A DNA stretch of 10,847 nt from Serpentinimonas sp. Its GTDB lineage: Bacteria > Pseudomonadota > Gammaproteobacteria > Burkholderiales > Burkholderiaceae_C. How positions within the stretch are numbered: position 1 is the stretch's first letter; the number at the start of each line of letters is the position of its first letter. Positions 1 through 5,488 of the stretch are shown here, in pieces. The position numbers and the translations under genes are program-made. The stretch is from contig JALOSG010000082.1 of the NCBI GenBank assembly GCA_025458665.1, positions 1 to 10,847 of the forward strand, in the 5' to 3' direction. A model generated the notes under the pieces. The model did no database searches. It was given only the letters and a program-made list of their open reading frames with translations, and was not told the origin of the DNA.

Positions 1-388
1 CCTGCACCGTGGGGTGGAACTTGAAGCCCCGTATGCCTTCCTCCTTGATGAGCCGCTCGGCCTCGCGCGCACCCATCTTGCCTTTGTGCGGGTCTATGCT
101 GCCAAAGGCGATCATCATGTCGCTGTTGTCGCGGGCGGCTTGGGCAATCTCCTCGTTCGGAATGCGGCGGCGGCCCAGCTTGCTCTCGCTGTCCACCGTG
201 AACATCACCAGCCCGATTTTTCTTTCGCGGTAGTAGGCAATGGTCTCGGCGATGGTGGGGCGGCGGTTGCTGCCGAAGTACTTGTCGGCGGCGCGGTCGT
301 ACTCCTCACCGTAGTTGTCGAACGGGTTCCAGCAGCTCACCTCGGCGTGGGTGTGGATGTCGATGGCAATGAGGTTCTTGTGGTCCAC
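1..388 (-). CDS. Amidohydrolase-family hydrolase, N-terminal part (probable 4-hydroxyphenyl-beta-ketoacyl-CoA hydrolase)
   Basis: The gene reads leftwards from a GTG at 388-386 and runs off the left edge; 129 residues are visible and the C-terminal majority is missing. The start is set by GGAGA six bases upstream and by the reading MDHKNLIAIDIHTHAEVSCW. The motif D10-I-H12-T-H14 is the strand-1 HxH metal site of the amidohydrolase 2 superfamily. Later come FTVDSESKLGRRRIPNEE and GIRGFKFHP, which I recognise from a clade often annotated as 4-hydroxyphenyl-beta-ketoacyl-CoA hydrolase. In that role it would cleave the aryl beta-ketoacyl-CoA to a hydroxybenzoic acid (vanillate, 4-hydroxybenzoate) and acetyl-CoA in the cytoplasm. 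The divergent hydratase, ligase and dehydrogenase genes would make exactly that substrate, which supports the role. The family call is firm. The substrate is inferred, since the remaining metal ligands are outside the window. A decarboxylase of the same superfamily is the main alternative. Confidence 0.82.
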   Translation of the reverse strand, partial: MDHKNLIAIDIHTHAEVSCWNPFDNYGEEYDRAADKYFGSNRRPTIAETIAYYRERKIGLVMFTVDSESKLGRRRIPNEEIAQAARDNSDMMIAFGSIDPHKGKMGAREAERLIKEEGIRGFKFHPTVQ

Positions 389-439
389 AGCGTGTCTCCG
401 TACTAGGGTTTGTGCTAGGCATTCAGCGTTCGCAAGGGC

Positions 440-468
440 TTGTTATAGTTATTATTTATAACCATAAT
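440..468 (+). promoter_or_regulatory. Sigma-70-like promoter for the hydratase-fcs-dehydrogenase operon
   Basis: TTGTTA (440-445) and CATAAT (463-468) are spaced by exactly 17 bases, matching the -35 and -10 consensus at four and five of six positions. Transcription would start near 475. That is downstream of the GTG at 470 and upstream of the ATG at 500, so it favours the ATG as the start of the first gene. The palindrome at 443-467 fills the spacer and touches both hexamers, as expected for a repressed promoter. Confidence 0.5.
443..467. promoter_or_regulatory. Candidate MarR-type operator: 25-bp near-palindrome
   Basis: Arms TTATAGTTAT (443-452) and ATAACCATAA (458-467) are inverted repeats with nine of ten positions matching, separated by five bases and centred on 455. 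The site is strikingly AT-rich in a GC-rich setting. It lies in the only divergent promoter region of the catabolic cluster and covers the promoter elements of both directions. Size and symmetry fit a MarR dimer. By analogy with CouR and HcaR regulators, the product of the gene at 4037-4534 would bind here and be released by a hydroxycinnamoyl-CoA. Binding is inferred; only the symmetry and position are seen. Confidence 0.6.
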
Positions 469-476
469 CGTGACAA
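448..476 (-). promoter_or_regulatory. Possible divergent promoter for the amidohydrolase gene
   Basis: On the minus strand TTGTCA (476-471, five of six) is followed after 17 bases by AATAAC (453-448, four of six). The leader would be about 50 bases to the GTG at 388. It overlaps the plus-strand promoter and the same palindrome, so one bound repressor could shut both directions. The -10 match is modest; TATAAC at 447-442 is a better hexamer but has no well-placed -35. Confidence 0.35.
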
Positions 477-499
477 AGAGCAAGCCCGAAAGCGCCACC

Positions 500-1288
500 A
501 TGAATCCCAACCACCCCGACCTGCACGTCAGCCTGACGGGCCAGCACCAGGAGATAGCCCTGGTACGACTGAGCCGCCCCGGCAAGCGCAACGCCCTGAA
601 CGATGGTCTCATCCTTGCCCTGCGGGATGCTTTCCAGAACCTGCCACCCACCGTGCGCGCGGCGGTGGTTCACGGCGAAGGCGAGCACTTCTGCGCCGGG
701 CTTGATCTGTCGGAACTGCAGGAGCGCGATGCCAGCGCCGGCGTGCACCACTCGCGCATGTGGCACACCGCGCTGGACTGTGTGGAAAAAGGTGCGGTGC
801 CGGTGGTGGCCGCGCTGCACGGTGCGGTGGTGGGCGGAGGACTGGAACTGGCCAGCGCCTGCCACATACGGGTGGCCGACGAAACCACCTTCTACGCATT
901 GCCCGAAGGCACGCGCGGTATTTTTGTGGGCGGCGGAGGCTCGGTGCGGGTCCCCAAGCTGATCGGTGCAGCCCGCATGGCCGACATGATGTTCACCGGG
1001 CGCGTGTACAACGCCGCCGACGGGGAGCGCGTGGGCCTGGCGCAGTACCTGGTGCCGGCGGGAACGGCGCTGGATAAGGCCCTGGAGTTGGCCGCACGCA
1101 TAGCCAGCAACGCCCCAATGACCAACTACGCCCTCATGCACGCCCTGCCGCGCATTGCCGAGCAAACCGCCGACCATGGCCTGTTCACCGAGTCGCTCAT
1201 GGCTTCGGTGGCGCAGTCGGCGCCGGAAGCCAAAGCCCGGGTACGCGCCTTCCTGGAGGGCAAGGCGGCCAAGGTGCGCAAGGACTGA
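500..1288 (+). CDS. Enoyl-CoA hydratase/crotonase-family protein, probable hydroxycinnamoyl-CoA hydratase
   Basis: A 262-residue crotonase-fold protein, normal length for the family. The oxyanion-hole segments are HFCAGLDL (63-70) and HGAVVGGGLE (107-116). Both catalytic glutamates of classical enoyl-CoA hydratase (Glu144 and Glu164 in rat mitochondrial hydratase) have counterparts: E116 in GGGLE and E136 in LPEG, with the same 20-residue spacing. Feruloyl-CoA hydratase-lyases keep the second but, as I recall, replace the first with serine. This protein therefore more likely only adds water across the side-chain double bond of feruloyl- or coumaroyl-CoA, without releasing an aldehyde. An in-frame GTG at 470 would add ten residues, but it lies before the predicted transcription start; neither start has a strong ribosome-binding site. 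The stop is three bases before fcs, so they are co-transcribed. Family certain, substrate inferred from neighbours. Confidence 0.85.
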   Translation: MNPNHPDLHVSLTGQHQEIALVRLSRPGKRNALNDGLILALRDAFQNLPPTVRAAVVHGEGEHFCAGLDLSELQERDASAGVHHSRMWHTALDCVEKGAVPVVAALHGAVVGGGLELASACHIRVADETTFYALPEGTRGIFVGGGGSVRVPKLIGAARMADMMFTGRVYNAADGERVGLAQYLVPAGTALDKALELAARIASNAPMTNYALMHALPRIAEQTADHGLFTESLMASVAQSAPEAKARVRAFLEGKAAKVRKD

Positions 1289-1291
1289 GCC

Positions 1292-3157
1292 GTGGCCCGC
1301 TACCGCCCACTCCGTTTTGGCGTCACCAGCGCCACCCTGCGCGACGGTGCCCCGGGCGTGCATTACCTGCAGGCCGATGCGCCCTTGTCGCCCTACCCGG
1401 CGCGCATCACCGACCGGCTGGTGCATTGGGCGCACGAGCGCCCCGACCACACCCTATTCGCGCGCCGCGAACGCCTGCCAGACAGCAGCACTGGCGCTTG
1501 GCGACGCATCAGTTTTGCGCAGGCGCTGCAGGCTGCGCGCCGCATCGGGCAGGCCTTGCTCGACCGCGGCCTGTCGGCCGAGCGGCCCGTGCTGATACTC
1601 AGTGAGAACGACCTGGAGCACGCCCTGCTGGCGCTGGGCTGCCTGTACGCAGGAGTGGCCTACTGCCCCACCTCGCCAGCCTACTCCCTGGTCAGCCAGG
1701 ACTTCGACAAACTCCACCACGTGGTGCGCACCCTCACACCGGGCCTGGTGTTTGCCAGCAGCGCCACCCGCTACGCACGCGCACTGAGCGCGGCGGTGCC
1801 CGACGCCACAGAAATTGTGTGCACGGAAGGTACGCTGGAAGGACGCGCCACCACCCCGTTTGCGCAACTGCTGGCCACCGAAGCCACGCCCGGTGTGGAC
1901 GCCGCCATGCGCGCCACCGGGCCCGACACCATCGCCAAGTTTCTCTTCACTTCGGGCTCTACCAAGATGCCCAAGGCGGTCATCAATACCCAACGCATGT
2001 GGTGTGCCAACCAGCAGCAGATGGTGGCCTCCATGCCCGTGCTGGCCGAAACCCCGCTGGTGCTGGTGGACTGGCTGCCCTGGAACCACACCTTTGGCGG
2101 CAACCACAACTTCGGTATGGTGCTGTTCCACGGCGGCACACTCTACATAGACGACGGCAAACCCACCCCCGCGCTGATGCCCGAGACGCTGCGCAACCTG
2201 CGCGAGATTGCGCCCACGGTGTATTTCAACGTGCCCACGGGTTTCGAGGCCATTGCGCACGCCATGCAAGCCGACGCGGTGCTGCGCAAGACCTTGCTGT
2301 CGCGGGTGCGCATGTTCTTCTACGCCGGTGCGGCGCTGGCCCAACCGGTCTGGGACAGCCTGTTTGCCAGCGCGGAGCAGGAAGTGGGCGAGCGCATCGT
2401 CATGGCCACTGGGCTGGGCATGACCGAGTCCGGGCCGTTCGGTATTTTCATCACCAGCCCCAACGTGCAGGCAGGCGACCTGGGTCTGCCCACCGCGGGG
2501 CTGGAACTCAAGCTGGTGGACACCGAAGGCAAGACCGAGGTGCGTTACCGTGGCCCCAACATCACGCCGGGCTACTGGCGCATGCCCCAAGAGACCGCCG
2601 AGGCCTTCGACGAAGAGGGCTTCCTCAAAACCGGCGACGCGGTGAAGTGGATCGATGAGACCGATATCCACCAGGGCCTGAAGTTCGACGGCCGGATTGC
2701 CGAGGACTTCAAGCTGGCCACGGGCACCTTCGTGAGTGTGGGGCCCCTGCGCGCCAGGATCATTGCCGCTGGCGCACCGTACATACAGGACGTGGTGGTG
2801 ACTGGCCTGAACCGCAACGAAGTGGGCGCCATGGTCTTCCCTACCCAGGCGGTACGCGCCCTGAGTGGCCTGCCACCTGAAGCTTCCCTGCACGACGTGC
2901 TGGCCAGCCCACCGGTACTGGCCCACTTCCAGCAGGTGCTCAACCGCCTGGCCGCTACCGCCACCGGCAGTGCCAACCGGGTGGCACGCCTGTGCCTGCT
3001 GGCCGATCCGCCCACCATAGACCGTGGCGAGGTGACCGACAAAGGCTCCATCAACCAGCGCGCGGTGCTGACCCACCGCGCCGATACCGTGGCCGCGCTG
3101 CACGAAGACCGGCTGCACGGCATCCTGAAACCGCAAGGAGACACGCATGCGCATTGA
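1292..3157 (+). CDS. fcs: Feruloyl-CoA synthase (hydroxycinnamate:CoA ligase)
   Basis: This 621-residue member of the ANL adenylate-forming superfamily activates ferulate, p-coumarate or caffeate to the CoA thioester with ATP, the entry step of hydroxycinnamate catabolism in the cytoplasm. The start is GTG, with AAGGA seven bases upstream inside the end of the hydratase gene. Visible motifs are the phosphate-binding loop TSGSTKMPK (220-228), GMTESGP (M377, T378, E379), KTGD (D449), the hinge stretch FDGRIAEDFKLATGTF from 465, and the adenylation lysine K584 in TDKGSINQRA. The wording GRIAEDFKLATGTFVSVGPL is characteristic of the feruloyl-CoA synthase branch rather than of fatty-acyl or acetyl-CoA synthetases. 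Length is usual for that branch. Its last 11 bases overlap the next gene, implying translational coupling. The branch call is strong; which hydroxycinnamate is preferred cannot be read from sequence. Confidence 0.9.
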   Translation: MARYRPLRFGVTSATLRDGAPGVHYLQADAPLSPYPARITDRLVHWAHERPDHTLFARRERLPDSSTGAWRRISFAQALQAARRIGQALLDRGLSAERPVLILSENDLEHALLALGCLYAGVAYCPTSPAYSLVSQDFDKLHHVVRTLTPGLVFASSATRYARALSAAVPDATEIVCTEGTLEGRATTPFAQLLATEATPGVDAAMRATGPDTIAKFLFTSGSTKMPKAVINTQRMWCANQQQMVASMPVLAETPLVLVDWLPWNHTFGGNHNFGMVLFHGGTLYIDDGKPTPALMPETLRNLREIAPTVYFNVPTGFEAIAHAMQADAVLRKTLLSRVRMFFYAGAALAQPVWDSLFASAEQEVGERIVMATGLGMTESGPFGIFITSPNVQAGDLGLPTAGLELKLVDTEGKTEVRYRGPNITPGYWRMPQETAEAFDEEGFLKTGDAVKWIDETDIHQGLKFDGRIAEDFKLATGTFVSVGPLRARIIAAGAPYIQDVVVTGLNRNEVGAMVFPTQAVRALSGLPPEASLHDVLASPPVLAHFQQVLNRLAATATGSANRVARLCLLADPPTIDRGEVTDKGSINQRAVLTHRADTVAALHEDRLHGILKPQGDTHAH

Positions 3158-3911
3158 AGGACAGGCTGCCCTGGTGACCGGAGGCGGCTCCGGGCTGGGT
3201 GAGGCCACCGCCCGCGAACTGGCCCGCCTGGGCGCCCGCGTGGCCGTGCTCGACCTGAACGCCGACAACGCCCAGCGCGTGGCGCAGGACATTGGCGGCG
3301 TGGCGGTACCCTGCGATGTGTCCGACCCCACCAGCATGCAGGCCGCGGTGGACGCCGCTGCAGCCGCGCACGGCCCGGCGCGCATTCTCATGCAGATTGC
3401 GGGCATAGGCAGCGCCAAACGCATCGTGGGCAAAGACGGCAACCCTGCCCCGCTGGAAGACTTTGCCCGCGTGGTGCGGGTGAACCTGCTGGGCACCTAC
3501 AACGCGGCCCGGCTGTTCGCGGCGGCCTGCGCCCGGCTGGAGCCCTTGCAGGACGGGGAGCGCGGCGTCATGGTGTTCACCGCCAGCGTGGCGGCCTTCG
3601 ACGGGCAGGTGGGCCAGCAGGCCTACAGCGCCTCCAAGGCGGGCGTGGTGGGCATGACGCTGCCCATGGCGCGGGACCTGGCGCAGCACGGCATCCGCGT
3701 GTGCACCATTGCACCTGGCCTGTTCGCCACCCCGCTGCTGAAGGAACTGCCCGAAGCGGTGCAGGAATCCCTGGCCAAGAGCATTCCTTTCCCGCAGCGC
3801 CTCGGCCAGCCCGAGGAGTTTGCGCAGCTGGCGGCGCACGTCGTGAGCAACGGGCACCTGAATGGCGAAGTGATACGCCTGGACGGCGCGCTGCGCATGG
3901 CACCGCGCTGA
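3147..3911 (+). CDS. SDR-family 3-hydroxyacyl-CoA dehydrogenase, HSD10-like
   Basis: A 254-residue classical short-chain dehydrogenase. It has the dinucleotide motif TGGGSGLG (11-18), acidic D36 after the second strand (favouring NAD over NADP), N113, S147, and Y160/K164 in YSASK, so the catalytic tetrad is complete. Segments such as TASVAAFDGQVGQQAYSASK and LNGEVIRLDGALRM closely recall mitochondrial HSD10, the type II 3-hydroxyacyl-CoA dehydrogenase. In this operon it would oxidise the 3-hydroxy-3-aryl-propanoyl-CoA made by the hydratase to the beta-keto thioester. The ATG is preceded by AAGGAG with six-base spacing, lying inside fcs, which it overlaps by 11 bases. Odd point: the usual NxAG motif reads Q83-I-A-G86, so its structural asparagine is glutamine. 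A fatty-acyl substrate is the alternative. Confidence 0.86.
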   Translation: MRIEGQAALVTGGGSGLGEATARELARLGARVAVLDLNADNAQRVAQDIGGVAVPCDVSDPTSMQAAVDAAAAAHGPARILMQIAGIGSAKRIVGKDGNPAPLEDFARVVRVNLLGTYNAARLFAAACARLEPLQDGERGVMVFTASVAAFDGQVGQQAYSASKAGVVGMTLPMARDLAQHGIRVCTIAPGLFATPLLKELPEAVQESLAKSIPFPQRLGQPEEFAQLAAHVVSNGHLNGEVIRLDGALRMAPR

Positions 3912-3927
3912 TGCGCTGACGGGGCGG

Positions 3928-3997
3928 CATGAATGGCCCTGCATGGGTCGCGCTACATAGGTGGCGCTGCATGGGTGGCGCTCCATAGGTGGCGCTG
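3928..3997. repeat. Tandem 14-bp repeat, five copies
   Basis: Four clean units, CATGGGTCGCGCTA (3942-3955), CATAGGTGGCGCTG, CATGGGTGGCGCTC and CATAGGTGGCGCTG (3984-3997), follow a diverged first copy CATGAATGGCCCTG (3928-3941, 11 of 14). The consensus is CATRGGTGGCGCTN. The array fills the gap between the dehydrogenase stop and the marR promoter. The 14-base period is not a multiple of three, so it is not a coding repeat. It may be a slippage-prone minisatellite or spaced protein sites; function unknown. Confidence 0.85.
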
Positions 3998-4020
3998 GTG
4001 GCAACTGCGGGGCGGCCGGG

Positions 4021-4029
4021 TGATATGCT
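4021..4029 (+). promoter_or_regulatory. Extended -10 promoter of the marR-family gene
   Basis: TGATATGCT has the extended -10 form TG-n-TATGCT, with the hexamer at 4024-4029. No good -35 is visible, as usual for extended -10 promoters. Seven bases separate the hexamer from the ATG at 4037, which places the transcription start at or next to that A. The tandem repeats end about 25 bases upstream. Confidence 0.45.
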
Positions 4030-4036
4030 TTCGGCC

Positions 4037-4534
4037 ATGCCCCGCCCCGCCCGAACCGAAGACCGCACTGCAGCGGCGCTCCCGGCAGAACACTCGCCGC
4101 CCGAGTCCGTAGACACCTCCTACCTGGAAACCCTGCTGGGCTACAACGCTCGCCGTACGGCACTGGCCGTGATTGCCGTGTTCCTGCAACGCATGGCTCC
4201 CTACGGCCTGCGGCCTGTGGATTTCTCCGTACTCAGTGTGGTGGCGCACAACCCAGGGGTCACCTCGCGACAAGTCTGCGCCGCTCTCGACATCCAGCCC
4301 CCCAACCTGGTGGGCATGGTCAAAACCTTCGAGCAGCGCGGCCTCATCGAGCGGCGCCCCCACCCTTCCGACCGGCGCGCCCACGGGCTGCACCTGACAC
4401 CGCAGGGCCTAGCCTTGCAGCGTCAGGCCGAAGCCACCGCTTCTGCGCTGGAATCCGACGTGGCGGCACGCCTGAGCGCTGCCGAGCAGAAGACCCTGAT
4501 CAGCCTGTTGCGCAGGGTCTACCTGCCGGGCTGA
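4037..4534 (+). CDS. MarR-family transcriptional regulator (probable hydroxycinnamate-responsive repressor)
   Basis: A 165-residue MarR protein. After a disordered N-terminus of about 25 residues come the dimerisation helix, the winged helix-turn-helix (about residues 57-115, with TSRQVCAALDIQPPNLVGMVKTFEQRGLIERR cut here to its ends TSRQV and LIERR), the wing signature with D112-R-R114, and LTPQG. MarR proteins linked to ferulate and coumarate genes (CouR, HcaR) are repressors released by the CoA thioester; the same is inferred here, acting at the palindrome 443-467. Upstream in-frame starts exist at GTG 3989 (inside the repeat array) and ATG 4025 (inside the -10 box). The ATG at 4037 is preferred because it sits where transcription should begin and there is no Shine-Dalgarno sequence, suggesting a leaderless message. 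It is transcribed in the same direction as the operon but from its own promoter. Family sure; ligand inferred. Confidence 0.85.
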   Translation: MPRPARTEDRTAAALPAEHSPPESVDTSYLETLLGYNARRTALAVIAVFLQRMAPYGLRPVDFSVLSVVAHNPGVTSRQVCAALDIQPPNLVGMVKTFEQRGLIERRPHPSDRRAHGLHLTPQGLALQRQAEATASALESDVAARLSAAEQKTLISLLRRVYLPG

Positions 4535-4617
4535 GGCCAGGGGCGGGACGTGCCCCGCTCGGGGTGGGGTTCGGGGCGGCCGTGAAGGGCCATAGAATGG
4601 GCAGATCCTTCGGCGTG

Positions 4618-4641
4618 GCTTGCGCGCAAGCGGTTTTTTTT
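4618..4641 (+). terminator. Rho-independent terminator after marR
   Basis: GCTTGCGCGCAAGC (4618-4631) is a perfect palindrome that folds as a five-pair stem with a CGCG loop. After two G residues comes a run of eight T (4634-4641). It ends about 20 bases before the sigma-32 promoter of grpE and so separates the catabolic and chaperone units. The stem is short, but the T-run is unique in this GC-rich window. Confidence 0.6.
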
Positions 4642-4661
4642 GATACCCGCATACCCGGCCT

Positions 4662-4689
4662 CTTGAACTGGGGCGGAGTGTCCCCACAT
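4662..4689 (+). promoter_or_regulatory. Sigma-32 heat-shock promoter of grpE
   Basis: CTTGAA (4662-4667), a 14-base spacer and CCCCACAT (4682-4689) fit the RpoH consensus CTTGAA-N14-CCCCATnT. Transcription would start near 4696, giving a leader of about 115 bases before grpE. The match lies in the only gap before the chaperone genes, where such a promoter is expected. Confidence 0.7.
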
Positions 4690-4745
4690 GCGCAGTAGCG
4701 CAACATTCTGAGCCACCCTGAGCCATACGGAGCAAAGACTGCGCC

Positions 4746-4778
4746 AGCCAGCGGAAGCAGTTGTCCGCCTGTCTGGCT
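4746..4778 (+). other. Possible stem-loop in the grpE leader
   Basis: AGCCAGCGGA (4746-4755) pairs with TCCGC (4764-4768) and TGGCT (4774-4778), with an eight-base loop and a five-base bulge on the 3' side. It ends 32 bases before the grpE ATG, inside the predicted heat-shock leader. It may only be chance pairing in GC-rich RNA, and there is no ribosome-binding site in it to mask. Confidence 0.25.
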
Positions 4779-4810
4779 CCCCGGCTCAGCCTCACACCCC
4801 AAACAGCCCC

Positions 4811-5392
4811 ATGAGTTCGCATTCCCCCGACCACCGCACCGACAGTACCCCCAACGCCAGCCACGAGCCCATGAGCCCCGAGGAACTCGAAGCGGCGGCC
4901 GCCGCCAACGCCCACGATGCCGAGACGCAGCTGGAACAGCTGGCTACCGAGCTGGCAGCGCTCAAGGCACAGAACACCGAACTTTCCGACCAGTTTCTGC
5001 GCGCCAAGGCCGAGGTGGAGAACATCCGCCGCCGTTCCGAGGACGAAGTGAGCAAGGCGCGCAAATTCGCCATCGACAGCTTTGCCGAAAGCCTGCTGCC
5101 GGTGGCCGACAGCCTGGAAGCCGGCCTGGCCATACAGGAAGCCACCGTGCAGCAGATCCGCGAAGGCGCCGAAGCCACGCTCAAGCAGTTGCACAGCGCT
5201 CTGGCCCGCCACAAGGTCATGCCCATTGCGCCGGCTGCCGGGGAGAAATTCGACCCGCACCAGCACCAGGCCATCAGCGTGGTGCCGGCCGATCAGGAGC
5301 CCAACACCGTAGTCAGCGTGCTGCAAAAAGGCTATTCCATGGCCGAACGGGTGCTGCGCCCTGCCCTGGTGACGGTCACGGCGCCGAAGTAA
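4811..5392 (+). CDS. grpE: GrpE, nucleotide exchange factor of DnaK
   Basis: A 193-residue protein, usual length. GrpE is a cytoplasmic dimer that opens the DnaK nucleotide cleft to release ADP. Residues 1-35 are polar and likely disordered. A long coiled-coil helix follows (about 37-90, with LEQLATELAALKAQ and FLRAKAEVENIRRR). The C-terminal beta domain carries the family signature FDPHQHQAI (147-155) and LQKGY (171-175). The ATG at 4811 lacks a clear Shine-Dalgarno sequence. A second in-frame ATG at 4871 would still leave the whole conserved part, so the exact start is slightly uncertain. It stands first in the chaperone locus behind a sigma-32-like promoter and is followed after 96 bases by dnaK. 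Confidence 0.97.
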   Translation: MSSHSPDHRTDSTPNASHEPMSPEELEAAAAANAHDAETQLEQLATELAALKAQNTELSDQFLRAKAEVENIRRRSEDEVSKARKFAIDSFAESLLPVADSLEAGLAIQEATVQQIREGAEATLKQLHSALARHKVMPIAPAAGEKFDPHQHQAISVVPADQEPNTVVSVLQKGYSMAERVLRPALVTVTAPK

Positions 5393-5413
5393 CGGCCTGC
5401 GGCTTCGTGGGGG

Positions 5414-5441
5414 CTTGAAATGGCCGCCAGCGGCCCTACCT
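5414..5441 (+). promoter_or_regulatory. Second sigma-32-like promoter, before dnaK
   Basis: CTTGAAA (5414-5420) is a perfect -35 element; after 13 bases CCCTACCT (5434-5441) is a fair -10 element. Transcription would begin near 5448, about 40 bases before the dnaK ATG. The spacer holds a perfect inverted repeat, GGCCGC-CA-GCGGCC (5422-5435). It has no T-run, so it is not an obvious terminator. It could act as an operator, or be chance. Confidence 0.6.
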
Positions 5442-5488
5442 TCACACCAACAGATTTTTCAGTTTTTCCAGAATACTAGGAGTAACAC

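Noticed and set aside
14..406. 130-codon plus-strand open frame at the left edge
   Set aside because: The minus strand here encodes a clear amidohydrolase N-terminus with an HxH metal motif and a good ribosome-binding site. The plus-strand frame is its shadow.
1454..3496. 680-codon open frame antisense to fcs and the dehydrogenase gene
   Set aside because: The sense strand encodes complete, motif-rich enzymes. The antisense product has no recognisable features and crosses an operon junction.
3989..4036. Extended N-terminus of the MarR protein from GTG 3989
   Set aside because: It would be coded by the last part of the non-coding tandem repeat and by the promoter itself, and has no ribosome-binding site.
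4593..4598. TAGAAT as a sigma-70 -10 box upstream of the terminator at 4618-4641
   Set aside because: There is no good -35, and transcription would stop after about 35 bases. A tiny RNA is imaginable but not supported.
5393..5488. CIRCE/HrcA operator before dnaK
   Set aside because: I looked for TTAGCACTC with its inverted partner in this gap and before grpE and found nothing similar.
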